NCBI GenBank assembly: GCA_023261545.1
Contig: JAHFOS010000030.1
Span: forward strand, 1-33,447
Reading direction: 5' to 3'
DNA: 33,447 nt
DNA from: a bacterium
GTDB lineage: Bacteria; Planctomycetota; JADGBV01
Shown here: positions 14,150 to 21,040 of the stretch, in pieces
Layout: each line of letters starts with the position of its first letter
How positions within the stretch are numbered: the stretch's first letter is position 1
Notes under the pieces: generated by a model
Told to the model about the DNA's origin: nothing
Seen by the model: the letters and a program-made list of their open reading frames with translations, nothing else
Databases searched by the model: none
Translations under genes and position numbers: made by a program

Positions 14150-15355
14150 ATGGACGGAGAGCGGAAGCGCCTTTACGAATCCATCCTGCGCGAGCATCTT
14201 GGCCATCATCGCCAGATGTGCTTCGTCAGCGGACCCCGCCAAGTCGGCAAGACCACCACCTGCCGCGGGCTGGCCGACCACTATCTCGATTGGGATCATC
14301 AGGATCACCGGAAGATTATACTGGAGGGACCCCAGGCCGTGGCCCGGTCCTGCGGTCTGGAAAACCTCCCGGTGGGGGCGCCGCCGGTGCTGGTCTTCGA
14401 CGAGCTGCATAAGTTCGCCCGCTGGAAAAACTTCCTCAAGGGATTCTTCGACGTGCACGGGGATCGCTGCCGCATCTTGGTCACGGGCTCGGCGCGCCTG
14501 GATATCTATCGCCGCGGAGGGGACAGCCTGATGGGTCGTTACTTTCCCTACCGCATGCACCCCCTTTCCACCGGCGAGCTGTTGTACCAGGAGATCCCCG
14601 TTCATCCCATCCGGCCCCCACGCCCCATGGTCGCGGGCGACTGGCAAAAGCTGCTACAGCATGGAGGGTTTCCAGAGCCTTTTCAGAAAGGCGACGCGCG
14701 TTTTACGCGCCGTTGGCGCGAGCTCAGACGGGAACGTCTTTTCAAAGAGGATTTGCGGGACCTGACCCGTGTGCATGAACTCGGGCTGCTGGAGATCCTC
14801 GGGCGCCTGCTGGCCGAGCGTTCGGGCGAACAAATCATCTGTGCGAACATCGCGAGCGACTTGCAAGTGGCGCCGAACACGGTCAAAAGCTGGATCGCGA
14901 CCCTGGCGGCGACCTACTACGGATTTCTCGTCCCGCCCTGGTTTCGCAATATCACTCGGGCGCTGCGCAAGGAATCGAAATGGTTTCTGCGCGACTGGTC
15001 TGGTATCACCGATCCCGGAAAGCGCGCCGAAACGTTCGTCGCCTGCCACCTGTTCAAGGCCGTGGAATGCTTCAACGATTTGGGGTTCGGCGCCTTCGAG
15101 CTGCGCTACGTCCGTGACAAGGAAAAGCGCGAGGTGGACTTCCTCGTCGTCCGGGAAGGCCGGCCCTGGATACTCGTCGAAGTCAAATCCCGTTCCGACA
15201 CCCTGAGTCCCGCCTTGGGCTATTTTCAGAAACTGCTGAAAGCCGATCACGCCTTCCAGGTGGTCTTGGAACAGGACTACGTTGACGCCGATTGCTTTAC
15301 CCATTCACAGCCCGTCATCGTGCCCGCCCAGACTTTTCTCTCGCAACTGCCGTAG
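14150..15355 (+). CDS. AAA-family ATPase with DUF4143 carboxyl domain
   Basis: A 401-residue protein of the ATPase-DUF4143 group. The amino half is a P-loop ATPase: Walker A SGPRQVGKTT (near residues 25-34), Walker B VLVFDELHKF with a following ARWKNFLKGFFD, and the sensor-like ILVTGSARLD. The middle has a winged-helix-like segment (NIASDLQVAPNTVKSWIATL). The carboxyl part carries a PD-(D/E)XK-like pattern, EVDFLVV then WILVEVKSR. Proteins of this group are abundant in accessory DNA, and their function is not established. The ATG at 14150 is preferred; a longer TTG start at 14099 would begin inside the palindrome. It is convergent with the araC-type gene, 64 bases apart, and bracketed by two copies of that gene's 3' end, which suggests arrival as an inserted module. 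Confidence 0.9.
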   Translation: MDGERKRLYESILREHLGHHRQMCFVSGPRQVGKTTTCRGLADHYLDWDHQDHRKIILEGPQAVARSCGLENLPVGAPPVLVFDELHKFARWKNFLKGFFDVHGDRCRILVTGSARLDIYRRGGDSLMGRYFPYRMHPLSTGELLYQEIPVHPIRPPRPMVAGDWQKLLQHGGFPEPFQKGDARFTRRWRELRRERLFKEDLRDLTRVHELGLLEILGRLLAERSGEQIICANIASDLQVAPNTVKSWIATLAATYYGFLVPPWFRNITRALRKESKWFLRDWSGITDPGKRAETFVACHLFKAVECFNDLGFGAFELRYVRDKEKREVDFLVVREGRPWILVEVKSRSDTLSPALGYFQKLLKADHAFQVVLEQDYVDADCFTHSQPVIVPAQTFLSQLP

Positions 15356-15419
15356 CAACCTGGCCGGCCAAGCGTGACGTCCCAAATGCATGCTGGAACT
15401 AAAGGTCAAGCACATCCTG

Positions 15420-16328
15420 CTACTTTCCTCCCGGGCCGCTCTGGATGGCGGTGAGGAACCTGAACAGGCTCTCGTGTAGCGGCGGCGAGCCGAGGCCCGG
15501 GGGCATGGCGCGGAATCGCTTGGGCGAGACGCGCAGGTGCGCTTTGAAATTCCTGGAGAAGTGGTAGCGGTTCTCGTAGGAGTATTTGCGCGCGATGCTC
15601 TCGATGGGTTCGTTGCTGCGCAGGAGGTCCACGGCCGCGGCGCGCAGGCGCAGCGTTTCGAAAAAATGGTTGGGGGATGTCCCTAGATGCTGCTGGAACA
15701 GCCGGATGAAATGGGACCTGGAGAGGTGGCAGAGCGCGGCCATCTCCGCGAGCGGCAGCGCCTTGTATTTGAGAGCGCGCCAGCGGTCGCGCGCGTGGTC
15801 GAAAAGCTCCCGGAGCGCCGCGGGCAGCTTGCGCATGGGGTCCTCGTGATCCAGGTTGCAGGGACCCAGGACGAAGGCCAGCAGCAGTTGTTCGACGGCC
15901 CGCTCGGCCAGCCATGCGGTCTGCGCTTCTGGGCGGGCCAGCAGCGACAGGAAATAGCGGAACAAGGGGTGGAGGATGTTGTCGTTCCCGAGCGCCGCGA
16001 CGCAGGGCCAGCTTGGCGGCGCCGGCAGGGACGCGGGCCACTGCAAAAGGTTGAAATGGACGTAGGCGTGACAGGTGGGCTTCACGGGATCCCAGCGAAA
16101 GAATTCCGTGTGGCCGGGTTGTGAAAGGCTGATGGTTCCCGGCGGCAACGGGTAGGTCATGTCCCGGTAGCGCCACTCCACGTCGCCCTCGATGACCCAG
16201 ACGAATTCAAAGCCCCGGGTGGAACGCGGTCCCAGAGTAGCTCCAGGCTGGAACCAGACCTTGCCCTGTTCGAAGACTTCAAGGACGAAAGGCGGGTGAG
16301 CAACCCCTGCAATGAGATTATCAGACAT
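15420..16328 (-). CDS. AraC-family transcriptional regulator
   Basis: A 302-residue regulator. Residues 1-160 form a cupin-like sensing domain (FVWVIEGDVEWRYRDMTYPL, then PPGTISLSQPGHTEF). The carboxyl 100 residues hold two helix-turn-helix motifs: LAEMAALCHLSRSHFIRLFQ, and PIESIARKYSYENRYHFSRN followed by FKAHLRVSPKRFR, the AraC signature. The ATG at 16328 has no clear Shine-Dalgarno sequence and lies in an AT-rich divergent region shared with the desaturase-rubredoxin gene, its most likely target. The last 38 codons are nearly duplicated at 13743-13859. The inducer is unknown. Confidence 0.92.
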   Translation of the reverse strand: MSDNLIAGVAHPPFVLEVFEQGKVWFQPGATLGPRSTRGFEFVWVIEGDVEWRYRDMTYPLPPGTISLSQPGHTEFFRWDPVKPTCHAYVHFNLLQWPASLPAPPSWPCVAALGNDNILHPLFRYFLSLLARPEAQTAWLAERAVEQLLLAFVLGPCNLDHEDPMRKLPAALRELFDHARDRWRALKYKALPLAEMAALCHLSRSHFIRLFQQHLGTSPNHFFETLRLRAAAVDLLRSNEPIESIARKYSYENRYHFSRNFKAHLRVSPKRFRAMPPGLGSPPLHESLFRFLTAIQSGPGGK

Positions 16329-16339
16329 TAAAATAGCAC

Positions 16340-16376
16340 TAAATTGGATTTAAATGGCTATAAATTGAAATATAAT
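16340..16376 (+). promoter_or_regulatory. Candidate AraC-type operator and promoter for the desaturase-rubredoxin gene
   Basis: TAAATTG occurs at 16340-16346 and again at 16361-16367, exactly 21 bases apart and in the same orientation, the half-site spacing of classic AraC-type sites. A perfect TATAAT lies at 16371-16376, three bases after the second half-site, with no good -35 hexamer, as expected for an activator-dependent promoter. The gene starts 46 bases later. Function is inferred from spacing alone. Confidence 0.45.
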
Positions 16377-16421
16377 GATATAAATACGGCGAAAAAGGAA
16401 AGCCCTGGAAAGGAACGCCCC

Positions 16422-17786
16422 ATGAGCACCACCAGCATCAATTGGTATCGTCCGGCCCTCAGCGAAGCACAGCTTCGGGAGCTCAGCCGTCCCAGCGACC
16501 TCAAGGGTCTGCGGCAGACGCTGGGTCATTTCGGCCTCGCCGCCGCGACGGGCGCGCTCTTCCTGTGGACGCAGCAGAACGCCGCTTGGCCTTATGCCTT
16601 GCTGGCGCTGTTTCTCCACGGCACGGTTTTCAGCTTCATCGAGCCGGCAGTCCATGAGCTGGTCCACGAGCGGGTCTTTGCGACAGCGTGGCTGAACCGC
16701 TTTTTCCTGCGCATCGCGAGCTTCCTCACCTGGTACAATCACCACTTCTTCTGGGTCAGCCACCGCCAGCACCACAAGCACACCCTGCATCCCCCGGACG
16801 ATCTCGAGGTCGTTCTGCCCGGAAAAATCGGCATCGCGTCCTTTATCCGGGGCGGGCTGGTGAACCACTTCAACATCAAGAACTCCCTCAAAATCACCTG
16901 GCGCCACAGCCGCGGGCGCCTGGAGGGGAAGTGGGAAAACCACCTGCTGCTCCCCGAATCCGCGCGCGCGGACCGCCGCAAGGTCTTCGCCTGGGCGCGG
17001 GTGCTGCTCGTCGGCCACGGAGCCATCGCCGTCGTCAGCCTGAGCCTGGGATATTGGCAGATCCCGTTGCTGGTCAGTTTCGGTCGTTTCTACGGGGGGC
17101 TACTCTCCGCCCTGTGCGGGACCACCCAGCACCTGGGGCTCCAGGACAAGGTGCCCGACTTCCGCCTGAGCTGCCGGACGGTGCTGCTGAACCCGGTGCT
17201 GGAGTTCCTCTACTGGGATATGAATTACCACATGGAGCACCACATGTTCCCCGCCATCCCCTGCTACAACCTCAAAAAGCTGCACCGGCTCATCCAGCAC
17301 GACGTGCCGGTGCCGCCCAAGGGGCTGTTTGAGGCGTGGGTGAACATCTTTCATGCGCAGCATGAAAGGGAGAAGAACCCGACCTACCAGTACGTCGCCA
17401 TCTTGCCGGGGACCGTCGCCGCTGGCGCACGCCCTGGCGGTGAGTTCGCCCCCGCCGAAGTGGCCCTGCCGCCGCTGGCCGTGAGCGCGGCCCAGCCCGC
17501 CGTTTCGACCGCGGCAGCTTCTTCAGCCGCATCAGCCGCTCCCGTCAAAGCAGGAGTCGCCCCCAAGGCGCAAGGCCGCCGCTGGGAGTGCATCGTCTGC
17601 GGGTTTATCTACGAGCAGGACAGCGGCCTGCCGGAAGAAGGCATCGCCCCCGGCACCGCCTGGGAGCAAATCCCCGAAGACTGGGCCTGCCCCGTTTGCG
17701 GAATGAAAAAATCGGAGTTCGAGATGCAGGAGATCGGTGCAGCTGACGCGGAGGCCCGCCCCGCCGCTCTGGCGGCAAGCGTCTGA
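16422..17786 (+). CDS. Membrane fatty-acid desaturase fused to a rubredoxin
   Basis: A 454-residue fusion. Residues 1-320 form an integral-membrane desaturase with the di-iron histidine boxes HELVH (78-82), HRQHHKH (114-120) and HMEHH (270-274) and hydrophobic segments near 32-65, 85-100 and 195-230. An Ala/Pro-rich linker (about 330-385) leads to a complete rubredoxin domain with Cys at 390, 393, 423 and 426 (CIVCG and CPVCG). The rubredoxin should bind one iron and pass electrons straight to the di-iron centre, replacing a separate ferredoxin or cytochrome b5. The substrate is probably a fatty acyl chain or another lipid; a hydroxylase role is also possible. The ATG at 16422 has AAAGGAA upstream and is preferred over upstream in-frame codons in AT-rich DNA. 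It is divergent from the araC-type gene, its likely regulator. Confidence 0.9.
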   Translation: MSTTSINWYRPALSEAQLRELSRPSDLKGLRQTLGHFGLAAATGALFLWTQQNAAWPYALLALFLHGTVFSFIEPAVHELVHERVFATAWLNRFFLRIASFLTWYNHHFFWVSHRQHHKHTLHPPDDLEVVLPGKIGIASFIRGGLVNHFNIKNSLKITWRHSRGRLEGKWENHLLLPESARADRRKVFAWARVLLVGHGAIAVVSLSLGYWQIPLLVSFGRFYGGLLSALCGTTQHLGLQDKVPDFRLSCRTVLLNPVLEFLYWDMNYHMEHHMFPAIPCYNLKKLHRLIQHDVPVPPKGLFEAWVNIFHAQHEREKNPTYQYVAILPGTVAAGARPGGEFAPAEVALPPLAVSAAQPAVSTAAASSAASAAPVKAGVAPKAQGRRWECIVCGFIYEQDSGLPEEGIAPGTAWEQIPEDWACPVCGMKKSEFEMQEIGAADAEARPAALAASV

Positions 17787-17926
17787 ACCGCAAAACGCCA
17801 GCCCCGCTTTCGCCAGTCCCCCGAGGTCCAGAAAGAATTTGGCGCTGATGATGGCCTGGCGGGCCCGGCCAACCCGCTCCAGGACGCGCGCGATTAGCGG
17901 CGAAAATCGCTCTTAACAATTGTTCC

Positions 17927-17953
17927 TTGACCCAAAGGGGACCCCCATAGACT
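17927..17953 (+). promoter_or_regulatory. Weak promoter candidate for the pilus-like operon
   Basis: TTGACC (17927-17932) and TAGACT (17948-17953) are separated by 15 bases, shorter than the usual 17. It lies about 70 bases before the first gene of the operon, in a 234-base gap that otherwise shows only a small AACAATTGTT palindrome (17915-17924). No other promoter is better, but the support is thin. Confidence 0.25.
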
Positions 17954-18020
17954 TTCCGCCCTGGGTGCTGGGAGCCGCATAAATTAAGGGTAAATGAGAA
18001 GCTAAGAGGAAGGCTGCCGC

Positions 18021-19907
18021 TTGTTCACATCGGATTCGATCTGGGGCATCGATATCGGCGACAGCTGCATCAAGGCTGTCCAACTGGAGCGCAAGGACGG
18101 GCAGCTTTTCGTCCTGGATTTCGAGTACATCGAGGTGGACCCCGAGCGCAAAGCCAAAGAGGGCGAGCGCGTGGTGGTGCGGGCTGCTCTGGAAAACCTG
18201 CTGGCCCGCATCTCCATGGATCGGCGCAACGAAGTGAGCATCTCGGTCCCGGCGCGCCACGTGAACAGCCGCTACATCAGCCTGCCGTCCGAGCTCAAGC
18301 CCAAGGCCATGGAGCTGGCGCTCACCGAGGAGGCGAAGAAACAGATCCCCTTCCCCCTGGAGGAGGTGGAGTGGGGCGTGCATCGCCTGCCGGATCGCGA
18401 CGACCAGGCCCAGTACGCGCTCTTCGCGGTGAAGAAGGAGAACATCGAGGAAATCCTGGAGGTGGTTGACGCCGAGCGCGTGCGCGTGCGCGGCATCCAG
18501 GTCCCCGGGCTCGCCCTCTACAACTACATCACGCGCATGGTCGAGGTGCAGGAGCACACCGTGATCCTCGATTTCGGCGAGCGCAGCACCGACCTCATCG
18601 TCATCCACGATGGCGCCTGCTGGCTGCGCAGCATGCCGCTTTCGGGCCATCACATCACCGAATTGCTCGAAAAGAAGTTCCGCATCACCACCAAGGAGGC
18701 GGGCACCCTCAAGCACGAGATGGAGCGCAGCCCCCAGCGCGACAAGCTGTTCCGCGTCATCGAGCCCAAGCTCAAGGAGCTGGTCACTGAAATCAAGCGT
18801 TCCTTGAACTTCCGGCGCACCCAGGTGAAGACGCTCAAGGCCACGCGCTTCGCGGCTTACGGCGGCTCCTCGCGGCTGGCCGGCGTAGCCGATTACTTCA
18901 TCCAGAACCTCGGTCTCGAACCTTTCACCCTGGATCCGGCCAAGAGCCTGGACTTCTCCAGGCTCGACAACGCCCAAAGGCTCAGGGACAACCTCGCTTC
19001 CTTCGGCGTCGCCTTCGGGCTGGCTGTCCAAGGTTTGGGCGAAGGCGAGGTGGAGCTCAACCTCATGCCCCAGCGGCGCATCACGCGCCAGTTGCTGCGC
19101 GAGAAGCGCGTCACCGGCGGCATCATGGTGGGCTGCGTCATCGCCATGGTGCTCATGCAGTACATCGCCGGCTGCCGGGTGAGCGACAAGCTGGTGGACG
19201 GGCTCAAGCGCGCCAAGGCCAAGGAGAGCGCGCTCAGCAAGGTTTCCTCGGACTTCACGCGGGAGAGCGGCGCCCTGAAACCCATTGAAAGCGATACTGA
19301 ATTCAAGATAAAGATGCTGCGCGGCAACGACTTCGCGTCGCGCATCTACGAGGCGGTCCTCACCACCCTCGAAAGCTGCCCGGGGGTGTTGCTCACCGAG
19401 CTCACCTTGAAGCCCATCCCCCCCCAGGAGCTGTTGGGCGAGGGAACGGGCGGGGCTGAAGGCGCGCCGCCCCCCCCCGCGCAACCGTTCTTCCAGAATC
19501 AGGGCGGAGGGGGCGGTGGCGTAAGCGCCGCGGATTTCGAGTTCAAAGTTCAAGGAGCCGAGAGCTTCCCGGTGGCCATCCAACTCGCCTACGTCGCCGA
19601 AAAACCCGAACTCAACCAGGTTTTTGCTGAAAAGCTCGTGGCCCACGAATTTTTTGAGCAGGGCTTTCCCATCGTCAACGACGTCACCAAAAGCTGGAAG
19701 TACGTCTTCGAGCTGCCCATCCGCGAAACCGCCATGGGCAAGCACGAGGAACTATCGGCCTTGCGCAAAGAAAAGGGCTGGGAATTCACCCAGAAACAGG
19801 AGTCCTCGCGATCCTACAAGGTGAACAGCCAGACGCTCACGCTGCAGGTCAACATGGCAGCCGTACGCGGGGAAAAATCGCCGGCGGAGCCCGGGAAGCA
19901 ACCGTGA
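18021..19907 (+). CDS. pilM: PilM-PilN fusion protein of a type IV pilus-like system
   Basis: A 628-residue protein. Residues 1-335 are a PilM/FtsA-like actin-fold ATPase with IWGIDIGDSCIKAV (phosphate 1), VILDFGERSTDLIV (phosphate 2) and AAYGGSSRLAGVADYF (adenosine region). Near residues 346-350 comes LNLMP, which resembles the INLLP motif at the amino terminus of PilN that binds PilM. A transmembrane helix (about 365-385) and a periplasmic PilN-like region with a Gly/Pro-rich linker (GGGGGG near 500) follow. One polypeptide therefore seems to join the cytoplasmic ring to the inner-membrane platform. The TTG start at 18021 has AGAGGAAGG seven bases upstream. Its stop overlaps the next gene (GTGA). 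It resembles the PilM-like protein of the Akkermansia Amuc_1101 type; this is recalled and not searched. Confidence 0.85.
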   Translation: MFTSDSIWGIDIGDSCIKAVQLERKDGQLFVLDFEYIEVDPERKAKEGERVVVRAALENLLARISMDRRNEVSISVPARHVNSRYISLPSELKPKAMELALTEEAKKQIPFPLEEVEWGVHRLPDRDDQAQYALFAVKKENIEEILEVVDAERVRVRGIQVPGLALYNYITRMVEVQEHTVILDFGERSTDLIVIHDGACWLRSMPLSGHHITELLEKKFRITTKEAGTLKHEMERSPQRDKLFRVIEPKLKELVTEIKRSLNFRRTQVKTLKATRFAAYGGSSRLAGVADYFIQNLGLEPFTLDPAKSLDFSRLDNAQRLRDNLASFGVAFGLAVQGLGEGEVELNLMPQRRITRQLLREKRVTGGIMVGCVIAMVLMQYIAGCRVSDKLVDGLKRAKAKESALSKVSSDFTRESGALKPIESDTEFKIKMLRGNDFASRIYEAVLTTLESCPGVLLTELTLKPIPPQELLGEGTGGAEGAPPPPAQPFFQNQGGGGGGVSAADFEFKVQGAESFPVAIQLAYVAEKPELNQVFAEKLVAHEFFEQGFPIVNDVTKSWKYVFELPIRETAMGKHEELSALRKEKGWEFTQKQESSRSYKVNSQTLTLQVNMAAVRGEKSPAEPGKQP

Positions 19908-21040
19908 ACAAAAAAACCATCAAGGAGTACTGGTTCGCCTGCCTGTGCGGTGCGTTGGTGCTCTTTGCCCTGGTTTTCTACATTTTTGGGGTGGCGGGTT
20001 ACTCCAGCGACCTGGAGAAGCACAACGAGGACTTGAAGCGCACCACCAGGAGCCTTTCCGAGCTCGGGCGCAAGCGCCCCACCCCCGAGTGGAACGACGC
20101 CCTGGGGAAGAGCCGTCGCGAGTTGGAGGTCCAGGCCGGGGCCATCAACAAGGCCTTGGAAGAAGCGGATCGCCTGGTCGAGGAGTACTTCGCCCTTGAA
20201 GACGATGGCCGCACGCGCACCAGCACTCCGCCCGGCCAGGCCTACATGGCGAAGTACAAATCCATCGTGGTCGCCCATTGGAACGCGCTTGAGGAAGCCT
20301 ACAGCCAGGTCGAGGAAAAGGCCGGAGCCGGCCCCGGGCAAATGCCGATGGAAGGCATGCCGGGCATGCCAGGCGGGATGCCCGGCTTCCCCGGCGCGCC
20401 GGGCGTGGCGCCCGCGCCAAAGGCGACGCAGGCTCCGAAAAAAGATGAGGCGGAAGCGCGCCCCAAAGGACCGTTCATCTGTCCGCGTGCCGTGTTGGCC
20501 GCCTTGGAGCCCAAATGGCTGCGCGAGCCGGTGGCACTCACGCTCGATCAGGCGCGCGAGGCCCAGAAACGCTACTGGATCATCGAGCATCTGCTCGGGA
20601 TCTTCAAGGAAGTCCCCATCCTGGCCCTCAAGGCCATGATCATCCAGGACGAGCAGCTTGAGCCCGGCGCGGAACTCAATGGCCAACCCTTCTGGAGTTC
20701 GCGGGGGGTGGGGTGCAGCCTAGAGATTTCCCACCACAATGCCATCGAATTGATGCGCCGCATCCACCAGAGTCCCCTGCTGCTGCGCGTCGTTGGGTTC
20801 CGCCAGCGCAACCTGAACACCGCGCCGCCCGGGGTGCAATCGGATGCCGTTTTCGTCTCTTTCTCTGAGGATCCCGGGGTGGAGTTGCAGCTCATCCTCA
20901 AGCATTACGACCTGCTGGGCAGCGCCGAGGCCGAGAGCATCAAAAAGGGCGCGGAACAAAATCCGCCGCAGCCGGGCATGATGCCCGGCATGCCTCCGGG
21001 AATGGAAGGTTCCCCAAGGCCAAGAGGCGGTCGGCGATGA
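19904..21040 (+). CDS. PilO-like inner-membrane protein with Met-Pro-Gly-rich tract
   Basis: A 378-residue protein with one amino-terminal transmembrane helix (YWFACLCGALVLFALVFYIF, about 9-28), then a likely coiled coil (SSDLEKHNEDLKRTTRSLSE), a Met/Pro/Gly-rich tract near 145-167 (GMPGMPGGMPGFPGAPG), and a globular alpha/beta region around 230-350 (EVPILALKAMIIQDEQLEPG, LQLILKHYDLLG). The layout matches PilO, and its place after PilM-PilN agrees. It may correspond to the Amuc_1100 type of pilus-like protein. A second Met/Pro/Gly patch ends the protein (MMPGMPPGMEG). The GTG start at 19904 overlaps the preceding stop, and its stop overlaps the next ATG. Homology to PilO is by architecture and position. 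Confidence 0.65.
   Translation: MNKKTIKEYWFACLCGALVLFALVFYIFGVAGYSSDLEKHNEDLKRTTRSLSELGRKRPTPEWNDALGKSRRELEVQAGAINKALEEADRLVEEYFALEDDGRTRTSTPPGQAYMAKYKSIVVAHWNALEEAYSQVEEKAGAGPGQMPMEGMPGMPGGMPGFPGAPGVAPAPKATQAPKKDEAEARPKGPFICPRAVLAALEPKWLREPVALTLDQAREAQKRYWIIEHLLGIFKEVPILALKAMIIQDEQLEPGAELNGQPFWSSRGVGCSLEISHHNAIELMRRIHQSPLLLRVVGFRQRNLNTAPPGVQSDAVFVSFSEDPGVELQLILKHYDLLGSAEAESIKKGAEQNPPQPGMMPGMPPGMEGSPRPRGGRR

Noticed and set aside
15361..15372. TGGCCGGCCA palindrome after the ATPase gene as a terminator
   Set aside because: No T-run follows, and the arms are only five bases.
17913..19745. A 610-codon open frame antisense to the PilM-PilN gene
   Set aside because: Its translation is rich in His, Leu, Gly and Arg with no domain, and the opposite strand encodes a clear PilM. 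Long antisense frames are expected in GC-rich DNA.
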